From: a gamma proteobacterium symbiont of Ctena orbiculata
GTDB taxonomy: Bacteria > Pseudomonadota > Gammaproteobacteria > Chromatiales > Chromatiaceae
Length of the DNA stretch: 64,000 nucleotides
Reading direction: 5' to 3'
NCBI GenBank assembly: GCA_003058525.1
Contig: QBVD01000032.1
Span: 49,465 to 113,464, forward strand
The first letter of the stretch is position 1, and each line of letters opens with the position of its first letter. Positions 46,218 through 55,102 of this stretch are shown here, piece after piece. The translations under genes and the position numbers were made by a program. Below the pieces are notes generated by a model that was not told the DNA's origin, ran no database searches, and worked only from the letters and a program-made list of their open reading frames with translations.

Positions 46218-48118
46218 CAGCCCTCTCCTTGCATTGCTTCGAGTCTTTTTACGAGTTCATTCTTGATCATTCCCGGCTGCAGCGGGTGTCCATATACCAC
46301 CGACCAGCAATCGATATCGATCAGGGTATGGGCGCGTAACAGCAGGGCCAGTTGGGCATAACGGCGTGTCTCGTCGGTAATCAGCGGTGAACCGGGATCA
46401 TCGCTGTAGTTGATCTCCACCGTCATCACTTTGCGAAAACCCTTGAAGATCTCTTTCAGCCCGGGCTCCATGGGTAAAATAAAGCGAAGATGCAGGGAAG
46501 AGACTTGATGGCCGTCAGCGCGCGCACGATCCACCGCCTCCTCAATGGCGCCAAGGGTTGACCCCCACCCAACCACCAGCAGATCGCCTGAATCATCGCC
46601 GTGCACGACGGGTGGCTTCAGGGTACTGGCCAGGGCGGCAAATTTCCGACTGCGCATATTCGCACCGTGTTGATTTGAATCGGAATCGTAGGCCACCTTG
46701 CTGTGGTTGGTGTGGGCAAGGCCGGTGAGGATGTACTGGCCACCCGGCATACCCGGTACGGGTCGAGGGGAGAGCCCACTCTCCGAATCCCAATTGTAGG
46801 GAGGAATATGCTCATCCCAGTCCGATTGATCGATAGGCGGCGCCATCCAGTCCAGGCTTGGCTCCGGTCTGTGGTAGGGTTGAACCCCGGTTGCCAGATT
46901 CGCATCTGTCAGCAGTATCACCGGGGTTCGGAACGCCTCGGCAAGCCGTCGCGACATCACCACAAAATGCAGGCACTCCTCAATCGTGGCTGCGGCGATC
47001 ACCACCTTGGGTGCATCGCCAGGTTCCCCGAAAAGCGCAGCCAGCAAATCACCCTGCTCTACCTTGGTGGGCAGACCGGTGGATGGGCCACCGCGCTGCA
47101 CGACACACACTACCAGGGGGAGTTCCGCCATCACCGCCAATGCCAGCATCTCTGTCTTTAGGGCCAGTCCCGGTCCTGAGGTGATGGTACAGGCGGTCTT
47201 TCCGGCAAACGAGGATCCAATGGCGAAACCGGCGGCGGCTATCTCATCCTCGGCCTGATGCACAAAGCCCCCAACCTCATGATAGACATCCGCCAGATAG
47301 TGGGATGCCGAGGTTGCCGGCGTGATCGGGTACATGGAAACCAGTTCCATACCGGATGCCATCACCCCGAGCCCCAATGCTGTATTCCCATTGGTGACGA
47401 TATAACGCTTCCCCTCCCTGTCCTCTGCCGGCTGTGCTGGAACCTGGTAACTCAAATCCAGTTTCTCTGCGGCAAATCGGTAACCGGCATCGAACAAGCG
47501 GTGATTCATATCGATCACCTTGTCGCCCTTGCGTTTGAAGGTGGTGGCGATCTCGCCTTTGGCAATTTCCACATCCCGCGAATAGATACGGCACAACATC
47601 CCCAGCACGAACATATTCTTACCACGCCGGGGATTCGGCGTAATCTCCAGACAGGCCGTTTCAATCGGCAATTCGTGAACGATCAGGCCGTTTCTACGAA
47701 ACTCGGCAACCGCCTTCGCATACTGCTCACGGATTTCAGGCACGCTGTCGTCGCGCCATTTATCCTCCAACAGCACTTGGGTACCCTCCTTGTAAGCGCC
47801 GTTGACAATACGCGAATAGAGAACCTGTTCGTTGAAGGCGACCACAATATCGGCTTCGTCGCCCATATTGGTAACCGCATGTGATGCCAGACGAATTCGA
47901 ATACCGCTGGCGCCGGCCGGTGAGCGAGCTGGGGGTTGGATCTCGGCGGGAATGATCTCCACCGTCCAGACACCATTGCCCATTCGAGCGGATACCGTGC
48001 CAAAGGTCTGGCCGGCTTTTTGTGCGCCTTCACCAGAGTCGCTGACGATCTCCACGATGTGCTCACGGGTTAGCGTCAACCTCGGAGCAAGCTCCTCGGC
48101 AGTTGTTGCATCCACCAC
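46217..48118 (-). CDS. korA: 2-oxoacid:ferredoxin oxidoreductase alpha subunit (gamma-alpha fusion, KorA-like)
   Basis: 633 residues, GTG start. The N-terminal ~190 residues form the gamma domain (SDSGEGAQKAGQTFG at ~26). The alpha domain begins near GNTALGLGVMASGMELVSMYPITPAT and includes TSGPGLALKTEM, RGGPSTGLPTKVEQGDL and the C-terminal VVGWGSTLGAIEEAV. This architecture is the two-subunit 2-oxoglutarate/2-oxoacid enzyme. First gene of the long kor-rnf operon, behind a promoter at 48234-48261. Confidence 0.9.
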   Translation of the reverse strand: MVDATTAEELAPRLTLTREHIVEIVSDSGEGAQKAGQTFGTVSARMGNGVWTVEIIPAEIQPPARSPAGASGIRIRLASHAVTNMGDEADIVVAFNEQVLYSRIVNGAYKEGTQVLLEDKWRDDSVPEIREQYAKAVAEFRRNGLIVHELPIETACLEITPNPRRGKNMFVLGMLCRIYSRDVEIAKGEIATTFKRKGDKVIDMNHRLFDAGYRFAAEKLDLSYQVPAQPAEDREGKRYIVTNGNTALGLGVMASGMELVSMYPITPATSASHYLADVYHEVGGFVHQAEDEIAAAGFAIGSSFAGKTACTITSGPGLALKTEMLALAVMAELPLVVCVVQRGGPSTGLPTKVEQGDLLAALFGEPGDAPKVVIAAATIEECLHFVVMSRRLAEAFRTPVILLTDANLATGVQPYHRPEPSLDWMAPPIDQSDWDEHIPPYNWDSESGLSPRPVPGMPGGQYILTGLAHTNHSKVAYDSDSNQHGANMRSRKFAALASTLKPPVVHGDDSGDLLVVGWGSTLGAIEEAVDRARADGHQVSSLHLRFILPMEPGLKEIFKGFRKVMTVEINYSDDPGSPLITDETRRYAQLALLLRAHTLIDIDCWSVVYGHPLQPGMIKNELVKRLEAMQGEG

Positions 48119-48233
48119 ATCATTGGCCCTCGTTACAAAGAAGTGAAACGATTTCCTGCGCCCTGTTAATTCTGTTTCTGTCAGGGCTTCGTCATGAAAA
48201 AAGCCTGGTATCTTCCCTGCTGTTTAAGTCCAC

Positions 48234-48261
48234 ATTAAACGCAGTGGTATTGAGAAGTCAA
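48234..48261 (-). promoter_or_regulatory. sigma70-type promoter of the kor-rnf operon
   Basis: TTGACT (48256-48261), 16-base spacer, TTTAAT (48234-48239) on the minus strand; both boxes match 5 of 6. Start would lie ~110 bases before korA. The leader contains a weak inverted repeat around AGGCTTTTTTCATGACGAAGCCCT. Confidence 0.6.
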
Positions 48262-48368
48262 TTTTGAAAAATCCAATCGGCTGGCGAATCGGGCAGAACC
48301 AGGGCAAGAATCGAGCGGTTTTTTCACAGCTACAACTTCGATTTACCGGCAATCAGCACCAGTGGCCA

Positions 48369-48908
48369 TCACCACATCAAATCGTCGGGCACGATATAGT
48401 CAGCATAGGGATCGTCGCTATCATCCTGCTGTTCACGATCATTGCGTACAACGATACAATTACGGTTTCTCATACTGATTTTGTCTGCCACTGCGGCAGG
48501 GATGACGTCATAGCGATCATCTATTTTGACAATCGCCAGCCGCCCGCCGATCAGTTGGCCATGAATCTCGTCTGTGATAAAAATCCGCCGCACCTTGGCT
48601 TCGTCATCGAAATGGTAAACCACCTCGCCCTCCTCCAACGGAAGACGATTCATCTCAATCAACTGCCTGATCTGGGCGGCAATCGCTTTTTGCTTCGCCT
48701 GCTCATTCTTTTTCTGATTCAGCGCACGATCCCGTTCGACATCCTTGGCTTTCGCCTGTTTTGCCCAACGCACGGCTTCGTCTTCCGCTTTCTGCTTGCG
48801 ATGCCGCTGCTCTTTCTCCTTGCGTTGTTTTGCCTTTTTCGCCTTGTTGACTTTGTTCTTGTCAGTCAAGCCGGCCTTGAGCAGCTGATCCTGTAGTGAG
48901 TTAGCCAA
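48369..48908 (-). CDS. DUF2058 family protein (YaiL-like)
   Basis: 179 residues. The N-terminal half is a highly charged Lys/Gln/Glu helix (LQDQLLKAGLTDKNKVNKAK at the start, typical of the family). The C-terminal half is globular with YHFDDEAKVRRIFIT and LAIVKIDDRYDVIPAAVADKI. E. coli YaiL is described as nucleoprotein-associated, but its function is not established. It lies ~250 bp upstream of korA and is probably not part of that operon. Confidence 0.85.
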   Translation of the reverse strand: MANSLQDQLLKAGLTDKNKVNKAKKAKQRKEKEQRHRKQKAEDEAVRWAKQAKAKDVERDRALNQKKNEQAKQKAIAAQIRQLIEMNRLPLEEGEVVYHFDDEAKVRRIFITDEIHGQLIGGRLAIVKIDDRYDVIPAAVADKISMRNRNCIVVRNDREQQDDSDDPYADYIVPDDLMW

Positions 48909-49295
48909 TACAATCTCCGGTACTAATCGAGGTCATCAAGAGCAAATCGATCAGTCAGCATCATACCGCAGTTACGTATTGCTCTCCATCCAACCCGTCG
49001 ATAAACCCATGTTACGCGTTCGGCGCATATGGCATCGATCAATGTGGCCGGACCTTACATTTCACCCATCATATTCCCCTGCCCTGATATTGCTCTGTAG
49101 CTGCTTGATGATTATTCCTCTGTTGTGTGAACCGTACTCACGTTACACATTTTTTGACAACCTGGACGTCATCCACAATTTACTACCTAATCTGATTTTT
49201 TCTGCTAAAGTCAGCTTTTGAGCATAATGCCGTTGCCCGGCTGCTTCATAACCGCACCTTAGAATGAAACCTGCTCACTAAATGGTTTTTTAGAA
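48909..49295. other. 387-bp intergenic region, nothing identified
   Basis: Region between the divergent DUF2058 and CHAD genes. It must hold both promoters. A TTGACA occurs at about 49153 on the plus strand, but without a well-spaced -10 box. No RNA gene, repeat or short coding frame was recognised. Confidence 0.4.
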
Positions 49296-50222
49296 ATGAC
49301 AAAAAAAAACAAATCGCCTGCACCCATTAATACTGATCAATCCGTCAGCGAAGCTCTCCAGATCATTCTCAAACATAATTACAATTATCTGCTTGCATGG
49401 GAACAGAGTGCACGTTCCTGGGACGACATTGAGGGTGTACACCAAACACGGGTCGCGTTCAGACGGATGCGTTCAGCCCTGTCGGCCTTTCGTACAGCCA
49501 TTCCTCGCAAAGTCAGTAAACCCTGGTCCAACGAATTACGAGACCTTGCCAGTCAGTTGGGGATGGCGCGGGACCTGGATGTCTTCATCGATGAAGGACT
49601 TGGTGCGATACGAGGCAAACTGCCGCTTCGGGGGGAAGAGGGGGTTACCCAAATCGCCCACCAGCACAGGGAACAGGCATACCTGCAAGTCAACACCATG
49701 CTCGACAGCGACCAATACAAACACTTCAAAGACAATTTCCCTAAATGGATCGACGGTAAGGAGTGGGAACAGGCTGAATTGAAGGCTAAACACCGAAACA
49801 ACTTATCAACCAATATTGTCCCCTTTTCCCGTAAGTTGCTGGACAGCCTGGAACGAGGCGTATTGGAAGCCGGCAGCCATGTGAATAAGGAATCAGCGCA
49901 CGAGATGCATAAGCTGCGTATCGAATGTAAAAAATTACGTTATGCAGCCGAATTTTTCATTCCGGTATTGAAAGGATTGGATGATTTTATACGCCACATG
50001 AAAAGATTGCAGGATCTACTGGGCATCTTGAACGATGTATCGGTCATGAAGCATCTTCTGGATATCATGATGGAAGATGAGGACAACCATGAAGTTCTGG
50101 AGTATGCCGGAGGCCTGGTCGGCTGGCGTACGCGTCAATATTATGAAATGCTGGACACGTTCGATGATCGTTGGGAGGAGTTCATCAATGCAAAGCAACC
50201 CTGGTGGAGAAAACACCCCTGA
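49296..50222 (+). CDS. CHAD domain protein
   Basis: 308 residues, all-helical CHAD domain with the conserved His/Arg/Lys-rich patches VHQTRVAFRRMRSALSAF (~50-67) and MHKLRIECKKLRYAAEFF (~208-225), plus ARDLDVF. CHAD proteins bind inorganic polyphosphate and can attach to polyphosphate granules. The protein ends near-adjacent (4 bp) to a convergent phosphoesterase gene. A link with the neighbouring phosphatase unit through polyphosphate is possible but unproven. Confidence 0.9.
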   Translation: MTKKNKSPAPINTDQSVSEALQIILKHNYNYLLAWEQSARSWDDIEGVHQTRVAFRRMRSALSAFRTAIPRKVSKPWSNELRDLASQLGMARDLDVFIDEGLGAIRGKLPLRGEEGVTQIAHQHREQAYLQVNTMLDSDQYKHFKDNFPKWIDGKEWEQAELKAKHRNNLSTNIVPFSRKLLDSLERGVLEAGSHVNKESAHEMHKLRIECKKLRYAAEFFIPVLKGLDDFIRHMKRLQDLLGILNDVSVMKHLLDIMMEDEDNHEVLEYAGGLVGWRTRQYYEMLDTFDDRWEEFINAKQPWWRKHP

Positions 50223-50225
50223 TAG

Positions 50226-51308
50226 TTATTGGATCTCTGCTGAAAATTCACTCTGATTGGCAGCAAGATATTCAGATACGATTTTACGCTGTTTTTTAGA
50301 CTTGTTTTTGGTATTGATGAACAGAATATCGGTTTTCCCGTCTGCGCACGACCGAACCACGGTTGCACCCAATCCCTTACGCCTCACCATTGTATCGTTG
50401 CCGATCATTCTTACATTCGGCAGCCATTTCCTGAATTCATAGTCAATCTGCGTACCTGAACGCTGCGGCCTGTGTCCGTGGATAACAATTTTTATTTTTA
50501 GCGCCTTGAAAAGCATATCTATCGATTTCCCATGCTTCTTATAATATTGTGCCGCATCCTTAACATCATATAGCAGGTAATTCCTCTGTTTATTATCTCG
50601 TGTATAGGCGTATAGCTGCATTGCTTCAGGGCTTTTAAAGGCTTTCTTATAGTGGTCCGAATTAAATTGATTCAGGTTATTTTTCGTCACCTCACCGTAG
50701 TGTTGCAATGTACGTAAAAACTCCAGTGTCGGATAACCATGAATAAAAAGAATTCCTCTCTCCAGATAAAACAGGTCCAGCGATTCGATGAATTTCCTTA
50801 AACTCTCCAAATGATCCTTTCCCAGACCGATTTTCTTGCCGGCAGCGATTTTTCGCCAGACCTCCTGCTCATGGTTACCGACTATTATCTTTACACGTCC
50901 ACCTTTCATCTCCGCTTGTCGCCGAGCCTCCCGCCAGAAGTCCACAACCGAGGGATCAGGCCTTTTTTTATCCACCAGGTCGCCTGTGTGGAATATAACG
51001 ACACCGTTCATATCATCCGTCAGCTCACCCCGATCATTGAGGAGTGCAGCGTAACCTAATGTGTTTTTAACCGGGGCTAAGGTGTTGTCAGTATCGGAGA
51101 GCACAATACATCTGAGGTGGCTTCCAACAGAGTCATCGGGGGATTGAAGATGCTCCTCTGGAATCGGCGTCGTTGATGGCGCCGATGACTCAATGTCATG
51201 TTGTCTACCTTCGGAATGGGGGTAAGAGCGTGTTAACAAGTGTTTGGCAAGGCGTATTGATCGTTGAATATTGCCAAATAGACCTCCCCCTTTTATTCGT
51301 TTATTCAT
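50226..51308 (-). CDS. Calcineurin-like metallophosphoesterase
   Basis: 360 residues. The two-metal phosphoesterase motifs occur in order. Motif I reads VLSDTDN (Asp72, with Asp74 where His is usual). GDLVD is at 109-113, GNHEQE at 144-149, HGYP near 196 and IHGHRPQ near 280. The first ~65 residues are basic then low-complexity, and the Lys-rich C terminus has no known domain. It follows the GHKL-like gene by 3 bases, so is part of a three-gene unit. Substrate unknown (protein, nucleotide or polyphosphate). Confidence 0.82.
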   Translation of the reverse strand: MNKRIKGGGLFGNIQRSIRLAKHLLTRSYPHSEGRQHDIESSAPSTTPIPEEHLQSPDDSVGSHLRCIVLSDTDNTLAPVKNTLGYAALLNDRGELTDDMNGVVIFHTGDLVDKKRPDPSVVDFWREARRQAEMKGGRVKIIVGNHEQEVWRKIAAGKKIGLGKDHLESLRKFIESLDLFYLERGILFIHGYPTLEFLRTLQHYGEVTKNNLNQFNSDHYKKAFKSPEAMQLYAYTRDNKQRNYLLYDVKDAAQYYKKHGKSIDMLFKALKIKIVIHGHRPQRSGTQIDYEFRKWLPNVRMIGNDTMVRRKGLGATVVRSCADGKTDILFINTKNKSKKQRKIVSEYLAANQSEFSAEIQ

Positions 51309-51311
51309 CGT

Positions 51312-52076
51312 TCAGAAAAAATTGGTCAGCTGCAACTCAAATACCGCCCCAGTAGTCAGATAGTGCACATTGACGTCCAGATCCAATTCTATCTTGATTT
51401 TTTTCAAGGCCATACCCTGGCCACCGGTATAGGCGATCCTGCGGTCCACTATATCTTCGCTTTTATCGAATTTGTTGATGCACCACTCGATGATCCTGTT
51501 GGACAAGCTGTTTTCCATATCCTCACCCAAGTATGATTTTTTTGGCTTGGCGACATTCTTACCGTAGCCATTATCAACAACCAACAATACGGTATGCTTC
51601 CTTTTCTGATCGAGATAGAGAATGACCTTAAAACCAGGAAATCTGCTTGTATACTTCTGTTGTATATAGGCGGCATGAGAAAAGCTATCTATTGAATTCT
51701 GATAGGCATCCTTGACGATCGAGCTTATTATCTGTGCATCCCCCGCGGTTTCACCGATCTTACCGATCAGTTCATTGTAAACTTCAGGCAATATCACCAG
51801 CTCCGAGAGTGCATCGTTCTGTTGACGCTTATTGAAGCTATGCCATTCCGCCATGCGGCTATCGTTGAAAATCACGGAGAACTGTCCCAGAATGGACAGG
51901 TCCGAGAGGCGTGAACTTTTTTTTGCCAGATAAAGCTTGAAGATATGGTTAAGTTCAGCCAGGGTGAGGTCCTTTTTCACTCGATCCTCATCGAGCAGAG
52001 AATCTTCCGACTGATAGATGACAGGCCCCTCTTTAAGCGACTTGGCCGCTTTCGAAAGATCACTCTGCCTACTCAT
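51312..52076 (-). CDS. GHKL-type (histidine-kinase-like) ATPase fold protein
   Basis: 254 residues. The ~115-residue N-terminal region is unknown. From ~117 the pattern of a GHKL nucleotide-binding domain appears: N-box-like DAYQNSIDSF (123-132), G1 box VVDNGYG (166-172) and G2 box TGGQGMAL (217-224), followed by a final beta strand GAVFELQL. No His-phosphorylation or receiver domain is present, so it could be an anti-sigma-type kinase or a sensor ATPase. It sits between two phosphatase genes on the same strand (35- and 3-base gaps). Assignment rests on motifs only. Confidence 0.6.
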   Translation of the reverse strand: MSRQSDLSKAAKSLKEGPVIYQSEDSLLDEDRVKKDLTLAELNHIFKLYLAKKSSRLSDLSILGQFSVIFNDSRMAEWHSFNKRQQNDALSELVILPEVYNELIGKIGETAGDAQIISSIVKDAYQNSIDSFSHAAYIQQKYTSRFPGFKVILYLDQKRKHTVLLVVDNGYGKNVAKPKKSYLGEDMENSLSNRIIEWCINKFDKSEDIVDRRIAYTGGQGMALKKIKIELDLDVNVHYLTTGAVFELQLTNFF

Positions 52077-52111
52077 GAAACAAACTAAGCATATTGAGAT
52101 AAGACCTCGGA

Positions 52112-53569
52112 TTAATCATCGCTATCCCGGAGTTCATTAAGTACCGACAACAGCGGTTCGCTACGATATCGAATCGGAATCATATGTCCTGCGACGCTGG
52201 TGAACAGGCCGATCCAGGGAAGATTACCACTGAATACGACATCGTGATGGTCAATGCCTCCAACGTTGTGCCACAGAGTATCGTGTCGGGTTAAAGGGGT
52301 ATGTCCGACAAAAAGCTCTGCATCCGGTTTCAAGCTGAGTGAACTCCGGAAGCGTTTCACGTCGCCTTTGGTATAACCAGCCAGTCGATTCGGCCTGTAC
52401 AGCCTGTTACAGGTCAACTCCTCCATCAGGCTGGGATAGCTGTGTACGTTTACCAGCATATCCATTGTCACCTTGCTCTTCGGCGGTGCCGCATGACAGG
52501 CCACATAATCTTTCGATACCGCAACATAGGGGAGCAGCTCATAAAAATATTCCATTGCCTTTTTGTAGGCCTCACCGCGAACACGTTTCACCTCCTTGGC
52601 CCACAGCAATCCTTGCGGTACGCCATCCTTACCGATCTCTTCAGAAAAACTGTCGTGGTTGCCGCGCACATAGAATACCTGCTGAGGAAACCACAACTTG
52701 AGTCGAAAGATCAGATCCATGATCAGTAGTGAACTCTCCATTTCCGCCAGCTTGCCGTCCATTTCCGAATGGACCGCATCGCCCAAAAAGACCATCGCTG
52801 CCTTTCCGTCACCCATCATTTCGAGAAATTCATTATGGCTCAGTATAGTGAGCAGATTATCCACCTGAGCATGTAGGTCGCCTAGAATGACAGGTATCAT
52901 CTTTTTTGGCAGTTCTACCACACCGCCAGGCATTCCCCGATCGTCTCTCGGTCGCAAAGGCTCTTTTTCCAGTATTTCATTAACAGCCTTGAGATCCGCC
53001 AACGCCTCCTCGGGGGGCAGCAGTTGGATGGGGCCACCGAAGATACGACGTATCTCCTGGAGATTCGCCAACCGTCTTCTGTTGGCCCTGTTCTTCTCTT
53101 TCTCATTCAATAACGGGATCAACCGAGTTCCCTTATCGGCTTCCAGGTCTTTAAACAATAATGCATCGCCGTCATGGATAATCGAGAGCTGACGTTTAGC
53201 CAAGTTACGTGGATACTTGAAGATACGCTTCTGCAGATCATCCTCATACCCAAGAATAAGATGATCGCCTTTGCTCAGACGAAGAAATCCACTGATCTCT
53301 TTGAAATAGTGTTCCGGATTGATGAGCAGAAATCCGGGTTGCTCCTGTAGGTTATTTCCATGCACTGACTGCTCAGCATAGAGCAGAAGCCTAAAATCAT
53401 TCCCAAATTCAATTTCAATCGGGATATCTTCATAGGGAACACGGATACTGCCGCCTCGTAGCAGAAAACTCTCCTGCAGTCGATGCTCCGTGTATTGGGA
53501 GGCCTGAGAAAATGCAGATTTCAGCTTGGCGAAGAATCCTTTCCTGGCGTTTTCTGGACCGTCCGCCAT
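52112..53569 (-). CDS. PPP-family protein phosphatase (calcineurin-like)
   Basis: Started at the ATG at 53569 (MADGPENARKGFF), with GAGG 7 bases upstream, giving 485 residues; an in-frame start 39 bases earlier lacks such a site. The N-terminal ~240 residues contain a possible FHA-like or regulatory region and a helical linker. The catalytic part has GDLHAQ, GDAVHSE (GDxVD-type), VRGNHDS, a His in ACHAAPP and VGHTPLTRHD, the PPP order. It is expected to be a metal-dependent Ser/Thr phosphatase, first gene of the three-gene unit. Confidence 0.8.
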   Translation of the reverse strand: MADGPENARKGFFAKLKSAFSQASQYTEHRLQESFLLRGGSIRVPYEDIPIEIEFGNDFRLLLYAEQSVHGNNLQEQPGFLLINPEHYFKEISGFLRLSKGDHLILGYEDDLQKRIFKYPRNLAKRQLSIIHDGDALLFKDLEADKGTRLIPLLNEKEKNRANRRRLANLQEIRRIFGGPIQLLPPEEALADLKAVNEILEKEPLRPRDDRGMPGGVVELPKKMIPVILGDLHAQVDNLLTILSHNEFLEMMGDGKAAMVFLGDAVHSEMDGKLAEMESSLLIMDLIFRLKLWFPQQVFYVRGNHDSFSEEIGKDGVPQGLLWAKEVKRVRGEAYKKAMEYFYELLPYVAVSKDYVACHAAPPKSKVTMDMLVNVHSYPSLMEELTCNRLYRPNRLAGYTKGDVKRFRSSLSLKPDAELFVGHTPLTRHDTLWHNVGGIDHHDVVFSGNLPWIGLFTSVAGHMIPIRYRSEPLLSVLNELRDSDD

Positions 53570-53616
53570 TGTATACCTCGTATCAAGCACTGCCAAAAAG
53601 CACAGCATACAACTTA

Positions 53617-53639
53617 GGACCTGTTAACACTAATCCAAT
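53617..53639. repeat. dispersed GCCTGTTAACACT-type repeat, copy 3
   Basis: GGACCTGTTAACACTAATCC between the phosphatase start and the trxC stop. It is a single-ended relative of the terminus at 59963-59985. Confidence 0.55.
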
Positions 53640-53647
53640 ACAGCCAG

Positions 53648-54088
53648 CTATCCCGTGAGATGTTGACGGGTCCAATTTACTATACCCCCCTGATCCATCG
53701 CCCCCGCCTGGCGGGCAACCTCTCTGCCACCGTGCATCAGCATCAGTGTGGGAATACTGCGGATGCCGAAGCGGGCCCCCAGCTGTTGAGCCTCTTCCGT
53801 GTTGACCTTGACCAACCTCACTGCCGGCTCAAGCTGAGCGGCCGCCTGTTCGAAGGCGGGAGCCATCATTTGGCAGGGTCCACACCAGGGAGCCCAGAAA
53901 TCGATGAGCAGGGGGATGTCGCTTTTCTGTGCGTGGCGTTGAAATCGTCCTTCGTCCAATGCCAGGGGTTGGCCGGCGAATAGTGACTGGTGGCATTTGC
54001 CGCATTTCGCCCCATCCCGCAACCGGTCGGCTGGAACCCGGTTGATGCCGTCACAATGGGGGCAGACGATATGTAGGGCTTCACTCAT
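53648..54088 (-). CDS. trxC: Thioredoxin 2 (TrxC)
   Basis: 146 residues. The N-terminal zinc ribbon has Cys9, Cys12, Cys29 and Cys32 (CPHC, CGKC). The thioredoxin domain active site is WCGPC with Cys69 and Cys72, and the cis-proline is in IPTLML. This is the zinc-binding, oxidative-stress-linked cytosolic thioredoxin. Divergent from the cnoX-like gene. Confidence 0.95.
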   Translation of the reverse strand: MSEALHIVCPHCDGINRVPADRLRDGAKCGKCHQSLFAGQPLALDEGRFQRHAQKSDIPLLIDFWAPWCGPCQMMAPAFEQAAAQLEPAVRLVKVNTEEAQQLGARFGIRSIPTLMLMHGGREVARQAGAMDQGGIVNWTRQHLTG

Positions 54089-54173
54089 GATACTGATTCC
54101 AATGCTCTGAATTTTCCATTAAATGGGGTGCAACAATAGAGATTTCAAGTCCACCATTTCTATCTGAATTCAG

Positions 54174-54179
54174 TATAAT
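54174..54179 (+). promoter_or_regulatory. -10 box upstream of cnoX-like gene
   Basis: A perfect TATAAT 38 bases before the cnoX-like ATG; the -35 region is weak. AGGAG precedes the start codon by ~10 bases. Confidence 0.45.
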
Positions 54180-54217
54180 GCGCCCTTTATGGGCTGACAC
54201 ACAGGAGCATTCACAGT

Positions 54218-55081
54218 ATGGCGGACCAATCCTTTGTCTTTGATGTCACGACGGACCGTTTTCAGCAGTTGGTGCTGGAGAACTCCATGCACGTTCCTGT
54301 GCTGGTCGATTTCTGGGCCGAGTGGTGTAATCCCTGTAAGACTCTGATGCCTACGTTGGCAAAACTGGCCGATGAATATCAGGGAAAATTCCTGGTGGCG
54401 AAGGTCAATACCGAGCAGGAGCAACAACTGGCCGCCCATTTCCAGGTCCGCAGCATTCCCAGTGTCAAGCTGTTCCACCAGGGACAGGTGGTGGATGAAT
54501 TCATGGGGGCGTTGCCGGAAGCGGAGATCCGCAGTTTTCTCGACAAGCACATACCCCGTGAGTCCGACGCTCTGTTGGCCCAGGCGGATGCCATGCTGCT
54601 TCAGGGGGATGCCGAGGGTGCCGGCACCCTGCTCAAACAGGCCAGTGAGATCGATCCTGAAAGCCCGCGGGTCAAAATTTCCTACGCCCGCTATATGGCC
54701 ACCACGGGCAAATTGGACGAAGCCGAGCAACTGCTCAGAGCCCTGCCCATTGAGGAGCGGAACAAGCCAGAAGTGGCCTCCATGCTGGCGCGGATCGAAA
54801 TCGACCGGGCGACGGCCGACAGCCCGCCAACCGAGGAGCTCGAAAAGCGCCTGCAGGAGAATCCGGCTGACAGCGAGGCCATCCACATGCTGGCGTCCCA
54901 CAAGGTCATGGAAAACGATTACGAAGGGGCACTGGAGTTACTCATGACCCTGTTGCAGAAGGATCGCAGTTATGGCGACAATGCCGCCCAGAAAGAGATG
55001 CTGCGGATCTTCGAGTTATTGGGCGGACAGGGCGATCTGGTAAAGCGTTACCGCAATAGGATGTTTAACTTCCTGCACTGA
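54218..55081 (+). CDS. cnoX: Thioredoxin-TPR co-chaperone (CnoX/YbbN family)
   Basis: 287 residues: thioredoxin domain 1-110 with active-site WCNPC (Cys37, Cys40) and cis-Pro IPSVKLF, then a helical TPR-like domain (~115-287). CnoX protects proteins from hypochlorous-acid damage and hands substrates to GroEL or DnaK. Unlike E. coli CnoX, this version keeps both CxxC cysteines, so it may still be redox-active. It is divergent from trxC, sharing a 129-bp control region. Confidence 0.92.
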   Translation: MADQSFVFDVTTDRFQQLVLENSMHVPVLVDFWAEWCNPCKTLMPTLAKLADEYQGKFLVAKVNTEQEQQLAAHFQVRSIPSVKLFHQGQVVDEFMGALPEAEIRSFLDKHIPRESDALLAQADAMLLQGDAEGAGTLLKQASEIDPESPRVKISYARYMATTGKLDEAEQLLRALPIEERNKPEVASMLARIEIDRATADSPPTEELEKRLQENPADSEAIHMLASHKVMENDYEGALELLMTLLQKDRSYGDNAAQKEMLRIFELLGGQGDLVKRYRNRMFNFLH

Positions 55082-55102
55082 CACTTATCCAATCTGCCCC
55101 AG

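Noticed and set aside
48181..48215. Inverted repeat in the korA leader as an attenuator
   Set aside because: The stem is imperfect and not followed by a T run toward korA, so it is not reported as a terminator.
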